Assembly (NCBI RefSeq): GCF_013520865.1
Contig: NZ_JACDXJ010000001.1
Coordinates: 2,285,001 to 2,349,000, forward strand
DNA: 64,000 bases
Source: Microvirga mediterraneensis
GTDB taxonomy: Bacteria; Pseudomonadota; Alphaproteobacteria; Rhizobiales; Beijerinckiaceae
Reading direction: 5' to 3'
Shown here piece by piece: positions 9,295 to 17,118 of this stretch. The notes beneath the pieces were generated by a model. It was not told the origin of the DNA and made no database searches. It saw nothing but the letters and a program-made list of their open reading frames with translations. How positions within the stretch are numbered: position 1 is the first letter of the stretch; every line of letters begins with the position of its first letter. Made by a program: the position numbers and the translations under genes.

Positions 9295-9756
9295 ATGGAA
9301 CACAAGCCTCTTGATCAGCTCCGTAGCGTCGCCGATGTCCAGCCGAGACCCCTGTCTCGCGAGGAACGGCTCCAGCGTTGGATCGACCTGCTCGAACGGG
9401 ACCCGGCGCGCCGCCTGCACTCCCTCGGTGAAATCGAGTACAAGCCGCCGGCGGAGCGGGCCCTGGTCCGCGAGGACGACTCGCCCCTCACGGTCGCCTA
9501 TGACGATCCGATCCTGCGCGCGGACGGCCTGGCGAGCGACCGGCTCGGCGATGCCATGCGGTATTTCGGGCTGTCCGACGGCCAGGCCCATTACGTGCTT
9601 TGCTCCTGCTTGAGCGGACACTCGATGGAAGCCTCGACCTGCGCTCAGAGATTGCGCAACGCGACCGGCAACGTGACCTGGCAATCCGCCATCGGCGCCT
9701 GGGTCCTGGCGGGACTTGCGGTGGCGCTGCCGGGCCTCGTCTATCTGCTGAGCTGA
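9295..9756 (+). CDS. Hypothetical protein with C-terminal membrane tail
   Basis: A 153-residue protein with no family I recognise. The N-terminal two thirds are hydrophilic and acidic, a Cys pair lies in VLCSCLSGH, and the last ~22 residues (SAIGAWVLAGLAVALPGLVYLLS) form one transmembrane helix at the very C-terminus, so it would be a tail-anchored inner-membrane protein. AGGAGG at 9283-9288, 6 bases before ATG 9295, is an excellent ribosome binding site and fixes the start. It stands alone between rluC and a repeat-filled spacer. Confidence 0.85.
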   Translation: MEHKPLDQLRSVADVQPRPLSREERLQRWIDLLERDPARRLHSLGEIEYKPPAERALVREDDSPLTVAYDDPILRADGLASDRLGDAMRYFGLSDGQAHYVLCSCLSGHSMEASTCAQRLRNATGNVTWQSAIGAWVLAGLAVALPGLVYLLS

Positions 9757-10084
9757 AGCGAGCCTGGGAGCGACGCTTTTTTCGGCGGGGATGACACCCT
9801 CCGCCGTTATGGCCGGCCTTGTGCCGGTCACACCAGTAGGCCGAGGCTCTCCGCTGTCATCCCCGGCGGTCCGCAGGACCGGGAAGGGGATCCATGGCGT
9901 TGCGCCTGAGCGTGGATTCGCTTCCCCTTCGCTGCGCTCCGGCCGGGAATGACACCGAGGGGCTATTCTCGGCGAGGTCCCCGGATCAAGTCCGGGGAGG
10001 TGATGACATCGAGGCATATTGCCTTAGCCATTGCGGGCCGCTGCTGAATCGGGGACAAAGCGGCGGACCCCAGAGGCTTTCTCC
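9757..10084. repeat. Intergenic spacer of 328 bases filled with repeat elements
   Basis: No gene is supported here. It holds a GGCCGGCCTTGTGCCGGTC hairpin (about 9810-9830) related to the bipartite repeats elsewhere in the window, a 100-bp element with TGTCAT-CCCCGGC terminal inverted repeats at 9855-9954, and a CCCCGGATCAAGTCCGGGG palindrome at 9979-9997 that recurs at 10782-10800. Confidence 0.8.
9855..9954. repeat. MITE-like 100-bp element, copy 1
   Basis: It begins TGTCATCCCCGGC and ends with the inverted copy GCCGGGAATGACA, giving 13-bp terminal inverted repeats with one mismatch. It is closely similar along its whole length to 22530-22627, including the internal segment CTTCCCCTTCGCTGCGCTCC. 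No coding capacity, so it would be a non-autonomous repeat. Confidence 0.8.
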
Positions 10085-10669
10085 ATGCTGCACATCGAGC
10101 CCGTCACCCTCTCCACGGACCGCCTGACCCTGCGCCCCTTGAGCCTCGCCGACGTGCCGGCCCTGGGCGTGGCCGCGAGCGACGGCGAGCTTTGGGAGAA
10201 AAAAACCACGACGGTCCCCCGGCCGGAGGACTTCGAGGCCTATGTGCGCAAGGCCCTGAACCTTCAGGCTGCCGTCCTCGCCCTTCCTTTTGCCACCGTG
10301 GTGAACGACGGCAACCGGGTCGTCGGCTCGACGCGCTACATGAACATCGATGCCGTCAATCACCGGGTCGAGATCGGCACCACCTGGATCGCAAAGTCAT
10401 GGCAGCGGACCTTCGTCAACACCCATGCGAAATTCCTCATGCTGCGGCACGCCTTCGAGAACCTGGGCTGTCTCGCGGTCGAGATCCGCACCCATGCCCG
10501 CAACGATCAGTCCCGCGCGGCCATCGAGCGCCTGGGCGCCAAGCTCGACGGGATTCTGCGCCAACACATGATCATGCCGGACGGCCATGTCCGCGACACA
10601 GCAGTCTACAGCATCCTTCGGGAGGAATGGCCCGCCGTGAAGGCAGGGCTCGAGCAACGGCTCGGGTGA
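10085..10669 (+). CDS. GNAT acetyltransferase, RimJ/RimL type
   Basis: A 194-residue acetyl-CoA-dependent N-acetyltransferase. The N-terminal STDRLTLRPLSLADV strand, the central EIGTTWIAKSWQRTFVNTHAK acetyl-CoA-binding region and the C-terminal RNDQSRAAIERLGAKLDG segment match the RimJ/RimL group, which acetylate protein N-termini or small amines. ATG 10085 begins the conserved domain; a longer in-frame ORF would only add a repeat-derived leader. The substrate cannot be told. It is flanked on both sides by repeat elements. Confidence 0.93.
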   Translation: MLHIEPVTLSTDRLTLRPLSLADVPALGVAASDGELWEKKTTTVPRPEDFEAYVRKALNLQAAVLALPFATVVNDGNRVVGSTRYMNIDAVNHRVEIGTTWIAKSWQRTFVNTHAKFLMLRHAFENLGCLAVEIRTHARNDQSRAAIERLGAKLDGILRQHMIMPDGHVRDTAVYSILREEWPAVKAGLEQRLG

Positions 10670-10701
10670 GGGCATTGCTTCTCGTCCCGATTGGACCCTC
10701 T

Positions 10702-10813
10702 CACGTCATCACCGGCCTCGTGCCGGTGATCTCGATCGGAAAACCGCAGCGTTTCACGAAAGCGGGATGGCCGGCACTGGTCCCCGGATCAAGTCCGGGG
10801 AGGCCATGACGTG
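10702..10813. repeat. Bipartite palindromic repeat (CACGTCAT family), copy
   Basis: It starts CACGTCAT and ends with the inverted ATGACGTG. Inside are a first hairpin (ATCACCGG..CCGGTGAT, 10708-10730) and a second half containing the CCCCGGATCAAGTCCGGGG palindrome. It lies between two GNAT genes and is about 112 bp. Confidence 0.75.
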
Positions 10814-10918
10814 GCCGGTGTGACCCTTCTCCATCCACGATCCCCATGGCGGAACGTGCCCCTCCAGACCACGTTGGTCTCCGACAGGTTCTGCAACGCG
10901 AGTTGAGGCATGAGCAGC

Positions 10919-11185
10919 ATGGTTCGCGACAACGCCGAGAGACAGCGCTTCGAGCTTGAGCGGGACGGGTATATCGCCTTCGCCGATTACGACCGGCGCG
11001 GGTCCGAACTCGTGATCCGGCACGTGGAAGCGGCCATTCCCCTGCGCGGGACGGGAGCGGCGGGCGAGCTGATGCGTGGCGTGGCCGAGATTGCCCGCTC
11101 GGAGGGGCGGACCATCACGCCCCTGTGCGGCTATGCCCGCGCCTGGATCCGCCGTCACAAGGAATACGGCGACCTTCTCGCGTGA
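10919..11185 (+). CDS. Small GNAT-like acetyltransferase (YidJ/Gcn5-related type)
   Basis: An 88-residue protein of the short Gcn5-related acetyltransferase family: FELERDGYIAFADYDRRG strand pair, then the VEAAIPLRGTGAAGELMRGVAEIARSEG acetyl-CoA loop-helix, then ITPLCGYARAWIRRHKEY. These proteins are about half a normal GNAT domain. ATG 10919 lies 10 bases after GAGG at 10905-10908; ATG 10910 is only 1 base away, so the later start is preferred. Substrate unknown. Confidence 0.85.
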   Translation: MVRDNAERQRFELERDGYIAFADYDRRGSELVIRHVEAAIPLRGTGAAGELMRGVAEIARSEGRTITPLCGYARAWIRRHKEYGDLLA

Positions 11186-11297
11186 CGCGCCCCCTCCGTT
11201 CGGTGGGTGTGCCTATTCGCCGTACTGCGATCTGCGTCAAAATCGACTAAACAGCGGCACCTCCAAAAAACATACATCGCGCTATGGGGGCGCCGCC

Positions 11298-13070
11298 GTG
11301 ACCAACGTTCTCGAAAAAGCCAGAAGGGTTCTGGGCAAGAAAAGCGTGGCTGTCTCAGCCGCCATCCTCATCCTGATCGCCGCGGCGGCCGCGTTCATCG
11401 GCCCGCGTCTGCTGGCCGAACCCGCCGCCGAAATCACCTATTCCGACTTCACGCGGGACCTGGCCAACAAGAAGGTTCAGAAGGTCCTGATCGAGAGCGG
11501 CGGGCTGTCCGTCACCATGACCGACCGGGACGTCTTCGTGCGCATGCCCAACGGCCTCGTGAGCGCGGACTACATCGAGCGGATCACGGCGGCCGGCGCC
11601 GAGGTGGATTTCAAGAAGCCCGGCTTCGATGCCGCCCATGTGGCGAGCATCCTGGTGCCGCTCGTGCTCGTCGCGGCGGTCCTCGTCATGCTGGCGATCC
11701 AGACCGACTTCAAGCCGACCTCCCGGTGGCCCCGGGTCATCCGCAGCCTCCCCAACCGGTTCGACGATGTCGCCGGCCAGGAAGAGGCCAAGGGCGAGCT
11801 GCAGGAGGTCATCGCGTTCCTGCGCGATTCCGAGGCTTTCACCAAAGTGGGAGCCCGCATTCCCCGTGGCCTCCTGATGGTCGGGCCGCCCGGTACGGGC
11901 AAGACCCTGATCGCCAAGGCGCTGGCCGGGGAGGCCGGGGTGTCCTTCATGGCCGTGTCCGGCAGCGACTTCTCCGCGCCCCTGATCGGCATCGCCAAGG
12001 GCCGCGTGTCCAAGCTGTTCGAGCAGGCGCGCAAGAAGGCGCCCTGCCTGATCTTCATCGACGAGATCGACGCCATCGGACGCAAGCGCGGCGGCGGCGG
12101 ATCGGCCGCCGACCGGGAGTTCGAGGCCACCCTGAACCAGCTCCTCGTCGAGATGGACGGCTTCAACACCACCGCCGGGGTGATCGTCATCGGCGCGACG
12201 AACCGCGTCGACGTGCTCGATCCGGCGCTCCTGCGCCCCGGCCGCTTCGACCGCCAGGTCCATATCGGCCTGCCCGACATCACCGGCCGCGAGGCGATCC
12301 TCAACGTCCACGCCCGCAACGTGAAGCTCGCGGAGGGCGTGAGCCTCGCGTCCATCGCCAAGGGCACCCCTGGCTTCTCGGGCGCAGATCTCGGCAACCT
12401 CTTGAACGAGGCTGCGATCTTCGCGGCGCGCGAGGGCCTCGAGGAGGTCACGCGCGACCACCTGGAAGCCGCCCGCAACAAGATCATCATGGGGCTCGAG
12501 CGGCGCACCCTCGTCATCTCGGACGAGGAGCGCAGGCTGGTGGCCGTCCACGAGGCGGGTCATGCCCTTTGCGCCTGCCTGCTGCCTGCCTCCGACAAGG
12601 TGCACAGCGCCACCATCATCCCGCACGGCCAGGCGCTCGGCCTCGTGATGCGGCTGCCCGAGCACGACCGGTTCTGCATCCCGGTCGAGAAGCTCGAGGC
12701 GGACCTGATCGTCGCCATGGGCGGTCGCGCGGCCGAGGAGATCGTGTTCGGAGCCAAGAAGGTCACGACCGGCGCCGCCAGCGACATCGCCCATGCGACC
12801 AACATCGTGACCAAGATGGTCACGGAATGGGGCATGAGCCCTGCCATCGGCATGGTCCGGGTGGCCCGCTCCGGCGACAGTCTTCCGCGCGAGGTCGAGC
12901 AGGAAATCCGCCGCATCATCGACGAGATGTACGCGGCCGCCAAGACCTGCATCGAGGACAACCGGGATGCGCTCGATGCCCTGACAGAGGCGCTGCTGGA
13001 GCATGAGACGATCGAGGGCGACGAAGTCCGCGCCATCGTCGCGCGACAGGAGGCAAGACTGGCGGCCTGA
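11298..13070 (+). CDS. Divergent FtsH-family membrane AAA+ zinc protease
   Basis: A 590-residue FtsH paralog, shorter than canonical FtsH (about 640) because it lacks the long C-terminal tail. It has two membrane segments (about 17-37 and 115-135) flanking a periplasmic part, Walker A GPPGTGKT at 196-203, Walker B IFIDEID around 252-258, an intact arginine-finger region (RPGRFDRQ), the zinc motif HEAGH at 418-422 and a third ligand candidate Asp496 in TGAASDI. The pore loop is unusual: canonical MFVGVGASRVR is replaced by PLIGIAKGRV (228-237), so the essential aromatic is Leu229. GTG 11298 follows GGGGG at 11286-11290. Probably a specialised second FtsH; the housekeeping copy should be elsewhere. 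Confidence 0.93.
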   Translation: MTNVLEKARRVLGKKSVAVSAAILILIAAAAAFIGPRLLAEPAAEITYSDFTRDLANKKVQKVLIESGGLSVTMTDRDVFVRMPNGLVSADYIERITAAGAEVDFKKPGFDAAHVASILVPLVLVAAVLVMLAIQTDFKPTSRWPRVIRSLPNRFDDVAGQEEAKGELQEVIAFLRDSEAFTKVGARIPRGLLMVGPPGTGKTLIAKALAGEAGVSFMAVSGSDFSAPLIGIAKGRVSKLFEQARKKAPCLIFIDEIDAIGRKRGGGGSAADREFEATLNQLLVEMDGFNTTAGVIVIGATNRVDVLDPALLRPGRFDRQVHIGLPDITGREAILNVHARNVKLAEGVSLASIAKGTPGFSGADLGNLLNEAAIFAAREGLEEVTRDHLEAARNKIIMGLERRTLVISDEERRLVAVHEAGHALCACLLPASDKVHSATIIPHGQALGLVMRLPEHDRFCIPVEKLEADLIVAMGGRAAEEIVFGAKKVTTGAASDIAHATNIVTKMVTEWGMSPAIGMVRVARSGDSLPREVEQEIRRIIDEMYAAAKTCIEDNRDALDALTEALLEHETIEGDEVRAIVARQEARLAA

Positions 13071-13082
13071 ACGGCGGCCGGT

Positions 13083-14630
13083 TCAGGCGCGAGCCGCTTC
13101 CCGGTTCGCGTCGCCTTCGCCATCGTTCAGCAAGGCGTGGACCGTGCAGACGACGCCTTTCGGCGCGAACGCGATGGTGACGTCGCCGTGAAGCTCCTGG
13201 GCAAGGCTGCGCTCGATCAGCCGGGTGCCGAAGCCCCGGCGGCTCGGCTCGACGACCGGTGGGCCGTCCGTCTCCGTCCAGACCAGCTCCAAACCGGGCG
13301 CGCCGGCCGTCCTCATCATCACCCACTCGATCCCGATGCGTCCCTTCTCGTTGGACAGGGCGCCGTACTTGACCGCATTGGTGCCGAGTTCCTGGATCGC
13401 CATGGCGATCGCGAGAGCGATCCGGGGCGGCAGGCGCATGTCGGGGCCGCGGAGATCGAAGCGGCCATGCCCGTCGTCCTGAAAGGGCGCAATGGCTTCC
13501 CGGACAACCTCGCGCAGATCGGCCCCGTCCCAGCTTTCGCGGGTCAGCACGTCGTGGGCACGGGAGAGAGCGAACAGGCGCCCTTCGACCGCGTCGCGCG
13601 CCTCACTTGCCGTAACGGCATTGCGCAGGCTCTGGGACGCGATGGACTGGACGGTCGCCAGGGTGTTCTTCACGCGATGATTGAGCTCGTTGATGAGAAG
13701 CTGCTGATGCTCCTCGGCCTTCTTCATGTCCGTGATGTCGAGCGCCACGCCCAAGGTCCGCGCCGGGATGCCGTTCACCACGTCCTGAAGCTCCGCGCGC
13801 AGCAGCAGCCAGTGCAGGGAACCGTCCGGCCAGACGACCCGCAGCTCGGTCTCCACATGGCGATCTCCCCGAGAGAGGGCCTCCCGGGCTACGGCTCGAA
13901 GACGCTCATGTTCGCCAGGATAGTAGCGAGCCCTGATGTCTTCAGTGGATAGGGTGATGTCCGGAGGGAGCCCGAGCAGCCGGTTCAGCTCCGGCGAGGC
14001 GCTCACCTTGTCCGTGGCGGTCTCGATCTCCCAGACGGCCATGCGCCCGGCATCGATGGCAAGGCGCAGGCGCACCTCGCTTTCCGCCAGGGCTGCCTGT
14101 GACTGCTTGGTTTCGGTGAGGTCCGACGCAAGGACGTAAAACCCCACGATGCGGCCGTCCTCGGCGCGGTCGGGGATGTATTCCGATCTGACGTAGCGCA
14201 TGCCCGTGCGAAAGGGCGCCCACCATTCATGGGCCGTCCGTTGTCCGGCGAGGACGGCCTCGATATAGGATTTCGTCCGCTCGTAGGCCGGTGTGCCGAC
14301 CGCGTCCCAGAGATGCAGGCCATACAGACTTTCCGGCGTGCGTCCGATCCATGTCTCGTAGGCGCGGTTGTTGAAGCGGTAGCGCTGATCCCTGTCCACA
14401 TAGGCCACGAGGGCCGGCAGATGATCCGCGATCTGCCGGAGCTTCCTCTCGCTGACATGGGACGGCCCTTCGCTGTCATCCGCCTGGGCGCCGCCCGCCG
14501 AACCGGGACGAGCCTCCGCCGGTGTCGCTTCCTGCGCCTGCAGCCGGGACCGAAGCTCGCGATTCTCGCGCTCCAGTTCCGCGAGCCTGTGCAGCAGAGC
14601 GCCGGGATCCATGGGCTCGGTGGTTACCAT
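13083..14630 (-). CDS. HWE-family sensor histidine kinase with two PAS domains
   Basis: A cytosolic 515-residue sensor kinase without membrane segments. An N-terminal coiled coil (about 8-35) is followed by PAS domains at about 62-178 and 185-305, then the HWE phosphoacceptor NELNHRVKN (His318) and an ATPase domain with N-box ELGTNAVKYGALS (Asn418) and the W-x-E signature WTE at 451-453. Position 413, normally the histidine that names the family, is Gln. No response regulator is adjacent, so it is an orphan kinase. It converges with the ftsH-like gene, with 12 bases between stops. Confidence 0.94.
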   Translation of the reverse strand: MVTTEPMDPGALLHRLAELERENRELRSRLQAQEATPAEARPGSAGGAQADDSEGPSHVSERKLRQIADHLPALVAYVDRDQRYRFNNRAYETWIGRTPESLYGLHLWDAVGTPAYERTKSYIEAVLAGQRTAHEWWAPFRTGMRYVRSEYIPDRAEDGRIVGFYVLASDLTETKQSQAALAESEVRLRLAIDAGRMAVWEIETATDKVSASPELNRLLGLPPDITLSTEDIRARYYPGEHERLRAVAREALSRGDRHVETELRVVWPDGSLHWLLLRAELQDVVNGIPARTLGVALDITDMKKAEEHQQLLINELNHRVKNTLATVQSIASQSLRNAVTASEARDAVEGRLFALSRAHDVLTRESWDGADLREVVREAIAPFQDDGHGRFDLRGPDMRLPPRIALAIAMAIQELGTNAVKYGALSNEKGRIGIEWVMMRTAGAPGLELVWTETDGPPVVEPSRRGFGTRLIERSLAQELHGDVTIAFAPKGVVCTVHALLNDGEGDANREAARA

Positions 14631-14788
14631 CTACTCTTCTTGGCCCATTGTCGGTATGAACCTTATGTTACGCATGGTCAGCGCGATAATATAGAACGGC
14701 TGGGGTAAAAAACCGGAGCGCAGCCGATTGTTTCCCGGCATCGCCTTCTGGCAGCGGCCGGGATAATTGAATAAGGTGCCGGCCGCCT

Positions 14789-14883
14789 GGAGCATTTTTC
14801 GGTGAAGCGGATCCGTTTCACGGCCAAAAAATGCGGCACTGCAAAGAAGAGAGGTGATTCCACGCAAGTGGAAACATCTCTAG
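14789..14883. repeat. Composite ~95-bp repeat, copy 1
   Basis: A palindromic part around GGATCC (GCATTTTTCGGTGAAGC and its inverted partner ending CGGCCAAAAAATGC) is followed by an AGAGAGGTGATTCCACG..GTGGAAACATCTCT hairpin. The same two-part unit occurs at 29834-29925. Its right end reaches to 12 bases before the ATG of the small lipoprotein gene at 14896. Confidence 0.75.
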
Positions 14884-14895
14884 GGGGCTCCCATC

Positions 14896-15021
14896 ATGAA
14901 GCGCATCATCCGCGTCACTGCCGTCATCGCTCTCGGCCTGCTCGCCACGGCCTGCGACAAGTGCGGCAACTGGAACATCAACACACCCCAATTCTGCCAC
15001 GCCGACAAACCGCAGAGCTGA
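14896..15021 (+). CDS. 41-residue lipoprotein-like peptide
   Basis: A tiny exported peptide: basic N-terminus MKRIIR, a hydrophobic stretch VTAVIALGLLAT and Cys at residue 20 in ATAC, a plausible but not ideal lipobox, then a polar tail with two more cysteines (CDKCGNWNIN and FCHADK). AGGGGG at 14882-14887 acts as ribosome binding site. It resembles entericidin-sized small lipoproteins but I cannot name it. It lies 33 bases ahead of the HAD gene and may share its transcript; the dispersed repeat forms most of its leader. Confidence 0.7.
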   Translation: MKRIIRVTAVIALGLLATACDKCGNWNINTPQFCHADKPQS

Positions 15022-15054
15022 ATTGTCGGCTCGGCCTTTGAGCGGGAAAGACCT

Positions 15055-15732
15055 TTGAAGCTCGTTCTCTTCGATGTCGACGGCACCCTGGTCGACAGCC
15101 AGAACATCATCGTGGCCGCCCAACGGATGGCCTTCGCCGCCCATGGGCTGGAGCCGCCGAGCCGGGAGCGCTCGCTCTCCATCGTCGGTCTGTCCCTGGC
15201 GGAGGCTTTCACGGTCCTTGTGGGTCCCAAAGGGCCTATCGCGGGACTGGTCGAGGCCTACAAGGATTCCTTCCACAGCCTGCGCCAGGATCCGGCGAAT
15301 GCGGAGCCGCTCTTTCCCGGTGTGGAACGCTGCCTGGAATGGCTCCGTGACCGCGAGGACGCAGTGCTGGGGATCGCGACGGGCAAGTCCCGCCGCGGCG
15401 TCGCCCACCTGCTCGAACGGCATGGCTGGCACGATGTCTTCTCGGTGATCCAGACGGCCGACGATGCTCCCTCCAAACCCCATCCGGGCATGATCCTGCA
15501 GGCCATGCGGGAGACCGGGACACACCCCCGCGATACGGTCATGGTCGGCGATTCGAGCTTCGACATGGGCATGGCCCGCGCCGCCGGGGTGCTGCCGGTC
15601 GGCGTGTCCTGGGGCTTCCAGCCCGTCGCGGCCCTGACCGAGGCCGGGGCCGGGCCCATCGTCCATTCCTATGCGGAGCTAGAGACGGTGCTGCGGGAAT
15701 TCCTGACCGAACCCTCGAAGATCTCCGCCTGA
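15055..15732 (+). CDS. HAD-superfamily phosphatase (Gph-like)
   Basis: A 225-residue haloacid dehalogenase-type hydrolase. Motif I FDVDGTLVDS (nucleophile Asp7, acid Asp9), a helical cap (about 16-85), motif II ATGKS, motif III Lys in KPHPG and motif IV VGDSSFDM are all in place. The closest groups are phosphoglycolate phosphatase and other phosphosugar phosphatases; the substrate is open. Start is TTG at 15055 with GGGAAAG just upstream. It is followed 11 bases later by the ATP12 gene, likely one transcript. Confidence 0.94.
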   Translation: MKLVLFDVDGTLVDSQNIIVAAQRMAFAAHGLEPPSRERSLSIVGLSLAEAFTVLVGPKGPIAGLVEAYKDSFHSLRQDPANAEPLFPGVERCLEWLRDREDAVLGIATGKSRRGVAHLLERHGWHDVFSVIQTADDAPSKPHPGMILQAMRETGTHPRDTVMVGDSSFDMGMARAAGVLPVGVSWGFQPVAALTEAGAGPIVHSYAELETVLREFLTEPSKISA

Positions 15733-15743
15733 AACCCCATTTT

Positions 15744-16532
15744 ATGACCATGACAGATTCACGCGACTGGTTCCCGTCCGAAGAGGAACCCAACCCCATG
15801 CGCGCGGCCCAGGCCGGCATGAAGCCGACGCTGCCGAAGCGTTTCTACAAGGATGCGGGCGTCGAGGAGCGGGAGGGCTTGTTCCACCTGACCCTGGACG
15901 GGCGCACCGCCAAGACGCCCGGCAAGCAGGCGCTCGCCGTGCCGTCGCGCGCCCTGGCCGAGGCCCTGGCCGAGGAATGGCAGGGGCAGGGGGGCGAGAT
16001 CGATCCCTCGACCATGCCGATCACCCGCATCGTCAATTCCGCTATCGACGGCGTCTCGCCCCGGCAGGCGGAGGTCGTGGACGACCTCGTCCGCTATGCC
16101 GGGTCCGACCTGGTCTATTACCGGGCCGGCGAGCCCGAGCGCCTGGCGAAGTCCCAGGACGAGGCCTGGAGCCCGGTTCTCGACTGGGCCAGGGACATCC
16201 ATGGCGCCCGTTTCGCCCTGGGCGAAGGCGTCATGCATGTTACCCAGCCGGACGAGGCGATCGCCGCCATCCGGGGCGCCATTGAGGGGATCGGGTCTCC
16301 CTTCGCGCTCGCCGCGCTGCACGTGATGACCACCCTGTCCGGCTCGGTTCTGATCGCGCTCGCTCATGCGGCGGAGCAGATGGACGTGGACCGGGCCTGG
16401 GCCGCCGCCCATGTGGACGAACTCTACCAGGAAAGCGTCTGGGGGGAGGATTACGAAGCCATGGAACGCCGCCGTCGCCGGGAGGCGGATTTCAGGGCGG
16501 CTTCGATGGTCTACAGACTGGCGGGAGCGTGA
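15744..16532 (+). CDS. ATP12-family F1 ATPase assembly chaperone
   Basis: ATP12 proteins chaperone the F1-ATPase alpha subunit and are found in alphaproteobacteria and mitochondria. The 262-residue product has the family signatures RFYKDAGVEEREGLFHLTLDGR, ALAEEWQGQGGEIDPSTMPITRI and YAGSDLVYYRA, and a C-terminal helical domain ending WGEDYEAMERRRRREADF. ATG 15744 was taken; ATG 15750 is an alternative. It converges on a small lipoprotein gene and shares a terminator with it. Confidence 0.94.
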   Translation: MTMTDSRDWFPSEEEPNPMRAAQAGMKPTLPKRFYKDAGVEEREGLFHLTLDGRTAKTPGKQALAVPSRALAEALAEEWQGQGGEIDPSTMPITRIVNSAIDGVSPRQAEVVDDLVRYAGSDLVYYRAGEPERLAKSQDEAWSPVLDWARDIHGARFALGEGVMHVTQPDEAIAAIRGAIEGIGSPFALAALHVMTTLSGSVLIALAHAAEQMDVDRAWAAAHVDELYQESVWGEDYEAMERRRRREADFRAASMVYRLAGA

Positions 16533-16537
16533 CGTCA

Positions 16538-16570
16538 AAAGGCCGCCGGGTGGGAAGCCCAGCGGCCTTT
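16538..16570. terminator. Bidirectional terminator between ATP12 gene and lipoprotein gene
   Basis: AAAGGCCGC (16538-16546) pairs with GCGGCCTTT (16562-16570), with A and T runs on the two sides, so it can end transcription from both converging genes. Confidence 0.75.
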
Positions 16571-16585
16571 GCGTCTTAGGAGATC

Positions 16586-16963
16586 TTACGAGCGGCGGAA
16601 GGTGATGCCGCAGCGCTTCTGGATCGAGGCCTCCTCGACGGCCTGCATCTGCCCCTTCAGCCGGGCGAGCTCGGCCGTCTGGGCTCCGTTGCCGCCCACG
16701 AAGAAGGCAGCCGGCCAGAAGATGACGACGGCGGCGGTGGTGGCCACCACGTCCTTGGTGCGCGACGAATCCTGGGCGCCGGCCGCGGCCGCGGCGGCGG
16801 CGCTGACCCGCTGGGCCTCCACGCTCAGATCACGGCAGCTGTAGCTGGAATAGGCCATGGGGGAGACATAAGCGGCGGCCACATCCTCCGACCGGCTGGC
16901 GCAGCCGGCGGCCGTGAGGGAGAGGACGGTCGCGAGGACGGCAGAAGTCTTGAGGGTCTTCAT
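16586..16963 (-). CDS. Hypothetical lipoprotein
   Basis: A 125-residue exported protein. The signal peptide ends in LTAAGC with Cys21 as lipidation site; after it come a polar region, an alanine-rich helix (RVSAAAAAAAGAQ), a hydrophobic segment VVIFWPAAFFVGG and a helical C-terminus (AELARLKGQMQAVEEA). GGAG lies 6 bases before the ATG at 16963, which I prefer to an upstream in-frame ATG at 16996. It resembles phage or envelope small lipoproteins that carry one extra membrane helix, but no family is recognised. Confidence 0.85.
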   Translation of the reverse strand: MKTLKTSAVLATVLSLTAAGCASRSEDVAAAYVSPMAYSSYSCRDLSVEAQRVSAAAAAAAGAQDSSRTKDVVATTAAVVIFWPAAFFVGGNGAQTAELARLKGQMQAVEEASIQKRCGITFRRS

Positions 16964-17118
16964 GGGAGGCTCCGTAGAAATAGTATTTCGTTTCACTCCC
17001 TAGCGCCTGGAGCCTTGGCCGTAAAGTGCTGTGGAGCACACATCCATAGTGGGATTTTGAGCGCTGCGCGGCTGTGCTAAGCGGGGAGGAACATTCCCCC
17101 TTCATCCAGGGATCCCCG

